Positions 57,875 to 64,000 of a DNA stretch of 64,000 nucleotides are shown here, piece by piece. The notes below the pieces were generated by a model, which saw nothing but the letters and a program-made list of their open reading frames with translations, did not search any database and had not been told where the DNA came from. The translations under genes were made by a program, and so were the position numbers. The stretch is from an uncultured Pseudomonadales bacterium (GTDB lineage Bacteria; Pseudomonadota; Gammaproteobacteria; Pseudomonadales; Azotimanducaceae). Position 1 is the stretch's first letter; each line of letters begins with the position of its first letter. Where the stretch lies: positions 2,170,001-2,234,000 of the forward strand of contig OY282430.1 in the NCBI GenBank assembly GCA_958296025.1, written 5' to 3'.

Positions 57875-60154
57875 AGAATGCGGCTGCGGCCGCCGCCGTC
57901 TGGGGCGGGCCGCCCCTTGGCTTTTCTTCGCTGGCGGCAAGGACATGCCCTTCGCCAATTCGGGGAAGGGGTCAACCTTGTGGGGGATGGCCATAGCTTG
58001 CACGAACTGCTCCTGGAAGTCCGGCGCGGTGGCGGTTTCGATTTTCTCCACACGCTTAACCAGCGCCTCGATCTCGGACCGCGAGGCGCCGTCCAACAGG
58101 GCCATGCGGGCACCGGTGCCGGCCGCGTTGCCGGCCGAGGAAACCTGGTCGAGGGGGCAATCCGGGATCAGGCCCAAGACCATCGCGTAACGCACGTCAA
58201 TGGTGCTGCCGAAGGCGCCAGCCAAGCGGATGCGGGCCACTTTTTCGGCCCCGAATCTAGCTAGCAGCAGCTTGACGCCGGCGTACAGGGCGGCCTTAGC
58301 CAACTGCACGGCGCGCACGTCGTTTTGCGTGAGCTCGATGTCCGGCGCACCCTCCCCTCCTTGGTGCAGCAAGTAGGCGCAGGTGCGCCCTTGGCGGCGA
58401 ACGCGGGGGCAGCGCTCCATGAGGCCGGCATCGATCACGCCATCCGGGTCGATCACTCCGGCCAAGTACAGCTCCGCCAGGGCCTCAATGATGCCGGAGC
58501 CGCAAACGCCAGTGACGCCGGTACCCGCCACCGCCTCCGCAAAGCCCGGCGCATCGGACCAAAGCTCACAGCCGATGACCTTGAAGCGCGGCGCCAAGGT
58601 CCGCCGGTCGATGCGCACCCGTTCGATGGCCCCTGGCGCCGCCCGTTGGCCGCAACTGATTTGGGCGCCCTCCAAGGCCGGCCCCGTGGGGCTGGACGCC
58701 GCCAACAGCCGCTCCCGGTTGCCCAACATGATTTCGGCGTTGGTGCCCACATCGACGATGAGGTTCAGTTCGCTGCGTTTGTGCGGCGCCTCCGCCAATA
58801 GCACCCCGGCGGCATCGGCTCCCACATGGCCGGCAATGCAGGGCAGGCCATAGACCTGCGCCCCAGGGTTGACGGCGAGGCCGAGATCCGCCGCCGCCAC
58901 CGTCAAGGCGCCATCCGCCGCCAAGGCGAAGGGGGCGCCGCCAAGCTCCACCGGACTCAAGCCGAAGAAGAGATGGTGCATGATGGGATTGGCGGCGATG
59001 GTGAGGGCCAATACCTCGTCGGGACGAATGCCGGCCTGCGTGGTCAGTTTCCCGATCAGCCCGTTGAGCGCTTCACGCACCGCCTCGGTCAATTCCCGCT
59101 CGCCGCCGGGATGCATCATTAACCAGGACACGCGGCTCATCAGATCCTCGCCGAAGCGGATTTGTGGGTTCATGCGCCCCGCCCCGGCCAACAGTTTCCC
59201 GCTGGCGAGGTCGCACAGATGAGCGGACAGCGTGGTGGACCCGACATCCACGGCCAAGCCATACAGCCGATCCCGCAAACCCGGCCAAAGGGCAACCACC
59301 CTGCCCTGCCCCGCAACTTGGACATCCATCCGACCCGCTGCGGCCCGCGGCGCGTCAACCCGGACCGCGCCATCGTCTGGCCGGCCAGCCTGGCCTGTGC
59401 GCCTCCTTGCCCGGCTTTCTCCGCTTTCAGCACCTCCATCACCCGTCCCACTGACCTGATCCAAGGCGGGCGCACCGGCGGCTGGGTCAGCTGCATGGGG
59501 TTGCGGCCAGTCATTCGTTTGCACCGCCGCCGTCACCCCCCACCGGCCTTCCCGCAGCACCCCTTGCAGACCAGGCAGCAAGCGGAAGTCCAAGCTCGGG
59601 CGGGGGATGCGCCACTGCTCGGCGAGGGCGGCGAGAAGGCGCTCCTGATCACCGGAGGGATGGTCCATGTCTGGCGCCGGCACCTCCACATAGCACAACC
59701 GCAGCACAGGGTTCAGCCGGATGTTCCGGGCTTGCGCCTCCTTGCGCACCACTTGGCGATGCACTTGGCTTTCCGGCGGCACGTCGATGACCACATCGCC
59801 GAGCAGCTTGGTGTGGCAGCTTAAGCGCCTTGCGCCTAAGGCCCGCCGTTGCACCGCGAAGCGCCGCTCCGGCTCGCTCAAGGGGGAAACGTGCTCGACG
59901 GCGGAAGTGATGCCGTGCTTGGCGAACTGGCCGACGGTCAACATCACCTGGCAGCGCCCGCAGATGCCGCGCCCGCCGCAGACCGAATCGATATCCACGC
60001 CCAAGGCCCGCGCCGCTTGGAGCAAGGGCGTACCTAAGGGAAAGCGCCCGCGGCGACCGGATGGCGTGAACACCACCAAGGCGTCTGCGGGAGATGAATG
60101 CGTCACTTTGCCAAACCCACCTGCATCAAGAGGACCCCTGGAGAAAAGCTCCAC
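57872..60154 (-). CDS. ASKHA/2Fe-2S protein (RACo-like corrinoid activator, DUF4445)
   Basis: A 760-residue protein. Residues about 25-105 are a plant-type ferredoxin domain with 'CGGRGICGRCQV' and 'LSCHT' cysteines. A Pro/Ala/Gly-rich linker covers about 210-290, and the rest is an ASKHA ATPase-like domain ('GLAVDVGSTTLSAHLCDLASGK', 'LNLIVDVGTNAEIMLGNRE', 'GVCGSGIIEALAELYLAG'). Such proteins (RACo/RamA) use electrons and ATP to reactivate oxidised cobalamin of corrinoid methyltransferases, fitting the next gene. The Arg/Pro-rich C-terminus ends at a stop codon supplied by a repeat tip. Confidence 0.88.
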   Translation of the reverse strand: MELFSRGPLDAGGFGKVTHSSPADALVVFTPSGRRGRFPLGTPLLQAARALGVDIDSVCGGRGICGRCQVMLTVGQFAKHGITSAVEHVSPLSEPERRFAVQRRALGARRLSCHTKLLGDVVIDVPPESQVHRQVVRKEAQARNIRLNPVLRLCYVEVPAPDMDHPSGDQERLLAALAEQWRIPRPSLDFRLLPGLQGVLREGRWGVTAAVQTNDWPQPHAADPAAGAPALDQVSGTGDGGAESGESRARRRTGQAGRPDDGAVRVDAPRAAAGRMDVQVAGQGRVVALWPGLRDRLYGLAVDVGSTTLSAHLCDLASGKLLAGAGRMNPQIRFGEDLMSRVSWLMMHPGGERELTEAVREALNGLIGKLTTQAGIRPDEVLALTIAANPIMHHLFFGLSPVELGGAPFALAADGALTVAAADLGLAVNPGAQVYGLPCIAGHVGADAAGVLLAEAPHKRSELNLIVDVGTNAEIMLGNRERLLAASSPTGPALEGAQISCGQRAAPGAIERVRIDRRTLAPRFKVIGCELWSDAPGFAEAVAGTGVTGVCGSGIIEALAELYLAGVIDPDGVIDAGLMERCPRVRRQGRTCAYLLHQGGEGAPDIELTQNDVRAVQLAKAALYAGVKLLLARFGAEKVARIRLAGAFGSTIDVRYAMVLGLIPDCPLDQVSSAGNAAGTGARMALLDGASRSEIEALVKRVEKIETATAPDFQEQFVQAMAIPHKVDPFPELAKGMSLPPAKKSQGAARPRRRRPQPHS

Positions 60155-60250
60155 AGTTTTACGTTGCTGTCGCGCCCCGTTGACTTTTCCCTACAGAGGC
60201 CCCTGCATGGAAATTCCCGCCTCAGAGCGGGGCGCCGCCAATGCCTTCCC

Positions 60251-61153
60251 TCAAACGCGGCGGCGGTTGCCCCGGCGGCGTTCGCGGCCTGCTCCGGCAC
60301 CGGCGGCGGATGGGTCGCGGTACGCCTGCATCCAGCGACGGCATTCCGGGTCCTGCCCCATCATCACGTCGGCGCCGCGCACGGCGGCCATCACTTCGCC
60401 GTGCAGGGGGTTGGTGATGGCCGAGGTCATGCCGACGCCGGCCGCCATGGCCAGGAAAACGCCGTTCAGGGCGTCCCGGTTGGGCAGGCCGAAGCTGATG
60501 TTGGAGGCGCCGCAAGTGGTGTTGACCTTCAGCTCCGTGCGCAGGCGACGGATCAACTGCATGGCCTTGCGCCCGGCGTCGTTGAGGGCGCCCACCGGCA
60601 TCACCAGCGGATCCACCACCACGTCGCTGGCCGGGATGCCGTAGTCGGCGGCGCGTTGCACGATCTTCTCGGCCACCGCGAAGCGGACGTTGATGTCCTC
60701 GGAAATACCGGTCTCGTCGTTAGAGATGGCCACCACGGCGCAACCGTATTTCTTGACCAAGGGCAGCACCCGATCCAAAGATTCATCCTCCCCGGTCACC
60801 GAGTTCAGCAGCGGCTTGCCCTGATAGGCGGAAAGCCCCGCGGCCAAGGCGTCGATCACCGAGGAGTCGATGGACAAGGGCACGTCGGTGATCGCCTGCA
60901 CCCGGCGGATGGACTCGGCCAGAAGGCCCGGCTCATCGGCCAAGGGGATGCCGGCGTTAACGTCCAAGACCTGGGCGCCGGCGGCCACTTGCGCGAGGGC
61001 GTCCGACTCCACCCGGGAGAAGTCCCCGGACTTCATTTGTGCCGCCAGCAGCTTGCGACCAGTGGGGTTGATGCGCTCGCCGATGATGACGAAGGGGCGT
61101 TCAAAGCCAATGACCACCTCGCGGCTGGCGGAGCTAATAACAGTTTCCGTCAT
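60251..61153 (-). CDS. Methyltetrahydrofolate:corrinoid methyltransferase (pterin-binding)
   Basis: A 300-residue pterin-binding TIM barrel: 'FVIIGERINPTGRK' near the start, 'GAQVLDVNAGIP', 'VPLSIDSSVIDALAAGL', 'PLLNSVTGEDE', 'VVAISNDETGI', and 'NTTCGASNISFGLPNR', all standard for MtgA/AcsE-like enzymes moving methyl groups between a corrinoid and tetrahydrofolate. ATG 61153 follows GGAGG; the frame to 61198 is an extension. The basic C-terminal tail (GRERRRGNRRRV) is unusual. No corrinoid-binding (MtbC) gene is present in the window. Confidence 0.9.
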   Translation of the reverse strand: MTETVISSASREVVIGFERPFVIIGERINPTGRKLLAAQMKSGDFSRVESDALAQVAAGAQVLDVNAGIPLADEPGLLAESIRRVQAITDVPLSIDSSVIDALAAGLSAYQGKPLLNSVTGEDESLDRVLPLVKKYGCAVVAISNDETGISEDINVRFAVAEKIVQRAADYGIPASDVVVDPLVMPVGALNDAGRKAMQLIRRLRTELKVNTTCGASNISFGLPNRDALNGVFLAMAAGVGMTSAITNPLHGEVMAAVRGADVMMGQDPECRRWMQAYRDPSAAGAGAGRERRRGNRRRV

Positions 61154-61350
61154 GTGACCGTCCTCCTTGTCTTCTCGAACAGGAGACAACCTAACCAAGG
61201 GGCCAATTCATCCAGTCGCGCCCTATCCTCTCGTCCTCCAGAGGCTATGCGCCGCCGTTTACGACAGTCCGCTGAGATCATCCCGGATAACTTTTCGCGA
61301 CTCAAGGGACGAAATGCCCTGTTGGCTCCGTAAACATGCACATTTTGCAG

Positions 61351-61998
61351 CTAGCGGGCCTTATGCCACCTCAATGGTTGAACGACGTCGAGGCTGTTCA
61401 ACGCCCGCGCCAAAGGCGCTAACCCGGTGTAACGGTACAAAAAACACAACCCCAGCATTTGGGCGTGGGCAGCGGCTTCACGGCGCAAGGCTTCGTCACC
61501 GCTTTGCGAAAGATACACAAGACAGCGGTAGTTGCGGAAGTACTCGTCGCGCAGTTGCGGGTGGCGGGCCAACCCCAAACCTTGGACGATCAAACGGTCG
61601 AAGTGGCGCACTAGGAAATCCGTCAGATAGAAGGTGCCCGGCTCCTCATCGGCCAAGGCCGCAAATGCCTCCGCCCCAGTGAGGAACTCGTAACAATGGG
61701 CACCGGGCAGGCGGGGTGTGCCGGTCTTGGCCAGTTCCCTGTCCAACAGGCCGCCAGTGCCGCAATCCGCGTAGGCCACAAACAGTTGATCATGTCGGCT
61801 TTCGATGGCAGCCAGCTTGGCCGCCACCGCCGCCGGGATCCGTTCCGGGCGATTGTGCAGATCCGCCGGCAGGCAGTACAGCGCCATGTTGGTCCAACCG
61901 TTCAAGCGCCTCAGCTGATTCAGTTCCCGGGCGATGGCGCCGCAGGCCACCACCCCGAGGGAGTGGGCGCTGAAGTCTTCCCTTTCAGCAACAAGCAT
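61351..61998 (-). CDS. DUF1638 protein
   Basis: A 215-residue DUF1638 protein: 'SLGVVACGAIARELNQL', 'LPADLHNRPERIPAAVAAKL', 'FVAYADCGTGGLLD', 'HCYEFLTGAEAF' and 'FYLTDFLVRHFDRLI'. These proteins occur beside corrinoid methyltransferases and RACo in methylamine/glycine-betaine type gene sets; the exact function is unknown. The conserved Cys/His residues suggest metal or sulfur binding. Confidence 0.85.
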   Translation of the reverse strand: MLVAEREDFSAHSLGVVACGAIARELNQLRRLNGWTNMALYCLPADLHNRPERIPAAVAAKLAAIESRHDQLFVAYADCGTGGLLDRELAKTGTPRLPGAHCYEFLTGAEAFAALADEEPGTFYLTDFLVRHFDRLIVQGLGLARHPQLRDEYFRNYRCLVYLSQSGDEALRREAAAHAQMLGLCFLYRYTGLAPLARALNSLDVVQPLRWHKAR

Positions 61999-62178
61999 GG
62001 CACCCCCAATCCATCGGCTAGCAGAACAATGCCCTAGGGCCTGTTCACTCTATCTGATTTGGCCCTGCCGAGAGACGTTTTTTCGGCCGGCAAGACGGAT
62101 CCGGCACCCTGTGGCCCGCCCCACATGGGCCAGCGACAACGCCGCCGGGCGGAACAATGGGCTCGGACGAACGACATG

Positions 62179-63495
62179 TTAAGCCACCTTGGTGAAGCAC
62201 AGGTTCAACTCCAAAGTTCCCAACATGATACCTGGCTGGTGCATGAAGTTGTTGCCGGGGACGTACTCCAAATGGTCGATGCGGTCTAGCAGCCGGTTCC
62301 AAGCGATGGTCTGCTCCAGCCTGGACAGGTGGGCGCCCGGGCACACCCTCGGCCCTTGGGAGAAGGCCAGGTGGCGGCTGACGGCCCTGCGCTCCAGATT
62401 GAGTTGGTGAGGGCACTCGAACGCGTCGGCGTCAATGTTGGCCGCCGCCCAGCGCAGGTGCAGCAGGGAGCCGGCCGGCACGCTGACGCCTTGGAACACC
62501 TCATCCTGGGTGGTGATGCGCGTGGACAGGCCCTGGGTGGGGGAGCGCAGGCGCATCGCCTCCTCCGTGAAGTGGCGCAGCTTGCTGCGGTCCGACTTGA
62601 TCTCCTCAAACACGCCTTGCCGCTCGCACAGCAACTGCGCCTGCTCCTCAATGGCGTACTGAGTGGTCTCCAAGCCGCCGATGACCATGGCGTAAACGAT
62701 GCCGTTGATCTCCAAGTCGCTGAGCTTGCGGCCGAGGGCTTGGTAGGTCACCTGGGTGAGGAAGCTGATCATGTCGCCCTTCGGGTTGCGCCGCCGGTCC
62801 TCGATGCGCTGCTGCACATAATCCTTGAACGCGTTGAGGGCGGTACGCTGCGCCTTGCGCTGCTCCTCATTGAGGATGTTGCGATGGCCTTCCCCATAGA
62901 CGAAGGGCGCCACCTGGGCGGCGCCCCATTTCTCCACTAGGGCGATGTCCTCCTGGGGGAAGCCGAGGATGCCGTTCATCACCCGCTGCGGCAGGGGGCG
63001 GGCGAACTCGGAGACGAACTCCACCTGCCCCTTGTCGATCCAGTTGTCGATCAGGTCATCCACATGGCCCTTGATCATCTCCGCATTGCGGGCGGCGCCG
63101 GGACCAACCCAAGGGTCGGTGAGCTCCTGGCGATGGCTGCGGTACAGTTCGTTGCTGGGGCGCAGGGTCATCATGGACGCCATCATGGTGTTGATGTCCG
63201 GAATCTCCTCCGGCGCCTTGCCGGACTCATTCAGCGTTTTCAGCCCTAAGGACATCGTCGGCGGAAAGCGCACCGGATCCCGCACCACTAAGGCGATGTC
63301 ATCGTATTTGGTGAGGATGAAACCGTCCGTCCCCGCTGCCAAGCCCTCCCCCGGAATGACGTGTACGGGCGCCTCGCTGTGCAGAATCTCGTAGGCTTCG
63401 TACCAGTGCTCCGCGGCGCCTGAACCGAACAGGTCCACATCCTCCAGCGTCACTGGGCACTTCATGGGGCTCAATGCATGGTTCGGCGTCTTCAC
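62179..63495 (-). CDS. Cytochrome P450
   Basis: A 438-residue soluble bacterial P450. The I-helix oxygen-binding region is 'YAMVIGGLETTQ', the K-helix ExxR is in 'TEEAMRLRSP', and the heme-cysteine loop is 'FSQGPRVCPGAHLSRLE'. GTG 63495 follows AGGAGG and is preferred; ATG 63465 (MKCPVTLEDVDLFG) is the alternative. It hydroxylates an unknown organic substrate; redox partners are not adjacent. Divergent from the TonB receptor gene. Confidence 0.92.
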   Translation of the reverse strand: MKTPNHALSPMKCPVTLEDVDLFGSGAAEHWYEAYEILHSEAPVHVIPGEGLAAGTDGFILTKYDDIALVVRDPVRFPPTMSLGLKTLNESGKAPEEIPDINTMMASMMTLRPSNELYRSHRQELTDPWVGPGAARNAEMIKGHVDDLIDNWIDKGQVEFVSEFARPLPQRVMNGILGFPQEDIALVEKWGAAQVAPFVYGEGHRNILNEEQRKAQRTALNAFKDYVQQRIEDRRRNPKGDMISFLTQVTYQALGRKLSDLEINGIVYAMVIGGLETTQYAIEEQAQLLCERQGVFEEIKSDRSKLRHFTEEAMRLRSPTQGLSTRITTQDEVFQGVSVPAGSLLHLRWAAANIDADAFECPHQLNLERRAVSRHLAFSQGPRVCPGAHLSRLEQTIAWNRLLDRIDHLEYVPGNNFMHQPGIMLGTLELNLCFTKVA

Positions 63496-63700
63496 GGGCC
63501 GGCCCCCTCCTTGCTCAATCGCCGGCCGCCAAGAATGAACCAGAATCCCATCAAGAGCAAGGCGGAGCAGCCGCCAACCGAAACCCGTGCGCCACTCGCC
63601 GCACATCAGGGCGGCGTTGGCTCGAGGCCAATACCTTGCTGACACACCAACCCGAGTCATGCTACATTGGCGTGGCGCGACCAACAAGGAGGGAAGTCAA

Positions 63701-64000
63701 ATGTCAATAAGCGCACACTCCATTGCCCGCATCATCGGTTCGGCCCTGTTCGGGGCGGCAGCCGTCGTATCGAGCCTTGGCGCAGGGCCAATCCAAGCAG
63801 CCGGCGACGAGGGCACCGAGGTTCTGGAGGAAATCATCGTCACCGCCCGCAAGCGCGACGAGTCCCTGCAGGAGATTCCCGAATCCGTCTCCGTCATCTC
63901 CGGGTTCGAGCTTGAGCAGGGCGCCATCACCCACATCAACGACCTTGGCCTCAAGGTCACCAACCTGAACCTGTCGTCCCGGGCGGACGGCAACCCCAAC
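63701..64000 (+). CDS. TonB-dependent receptor, N-terminal part (cut by window edge)
   Basis: One hundred codons from ATG 63701 (GGAGGGA upstream) to the window end. Signal peptide about 1-32, then a TonB-box-like strand and plug start 'LEEIIVTARKRDESLQEIP', 'SVSVISGFELEQGAITHINDLG', typical of outer-membrane receptors of the CirA/FecA-like class common in marine gammaproteobacteria. Could import the substrate of the neighbouring P450; this is inference. Confidence 0.9.
   Translation, partial: MSISAHSIARIIGSALFGAAAVVSSLGAGPIQAAGDEGTEVLEEIIVTARKRDESLQEIPESVSVISGFELEQGAITHINDLGLKVTNLNLSSRADGNPN

Overview
The window looks like a GC-rich (roughly 60% or more) gammaproteobacterial chromosome. The evidence is lpxC, a sigma-54/PspF-controlled pspABC locus, glnE, the dnaX-ebfC-recR-rnd block, a DusA-type dihydrouridine synthase and a TonB-dependent receptor. 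The organism cannot be named from sequence alone. It carries several insertion sequences and their relics, fitting a lineage in which mobile DNA is active or was recently active.

Positions 1-13270 are mostly ordinary metabolism: an F420/luciferase-type oxidoreductase, a DUF4212 plus sodium:solute symporter pair, tRNA-Gly, an MFS carrier, a rhomboid protease, an acyl-CoA dehydrogenase, NudC, a Rieske oxygenase, an SDR dehydrogenase and a SnoaL-like protein. At 13271-15074 a small inverted-repeat element has been split by an IS110 insertion whose upstream non-coding end looks like a bridge RNA. Positions 15093-36682 are core genome: a MaoC-type hydratase, lpxC, a Dus enzyme, a SpoIIE phosphatase/STAS switch, a secreted acidic protein made of perfect 84-bp repeats, MoxR/VWA, rnd-recR-ebfC-dnaX, psp, MOSC/STAS, glnE (its C-terminal catalytic aspartates appear to be lost) and a class III aminotransferase.

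From tRNA-Ser (36802) to about 55100 lies an accessory region. A 3-kb cassette bounded by a 24-bp inverted repeat and a copy of the tRNA 3' end holds a DUF433/DUF5615 toxin-antitoxin pair, whose toxin gene is split by an intact insertion sequence with an 8-bp target duplication. Then come a site-2-protease-like gene, a DUF4143 ATPase, a secreted metzincin with leucine-rich repeats and a frameshifted phage terminase. A 2.1-kb insertion sequence follows (18-bp terminal repeats, 9-bp duplication) that carries a Dam-like methyltransferase translationally coupled to its transposase. After it are relics of a type I-E CRISPR locus (isolated repeats, a broken cas3 HD domain), phage remnants, and an unusual restriction-modification-like pair: an XRE-HTH/zinc-finger/adenine-methylase fusion convergent with a PD-(D/E)XK-like nuclease.

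Positions 55142-64000 return to chromosomal genes: an MFS carrier, a PIN toxin with an unrecognised partner, a corrinoid one-carbon module (ASKHA ferredoxin, methyltetrahydrofolate methyltransferase, DUF1638), a cytochrome P450 and the start of a TonB-dependent receptor. Tips of the split inverted-repeat element also occur at 19916 and 57858, each fused to the stop codon of the neighbouring gene.
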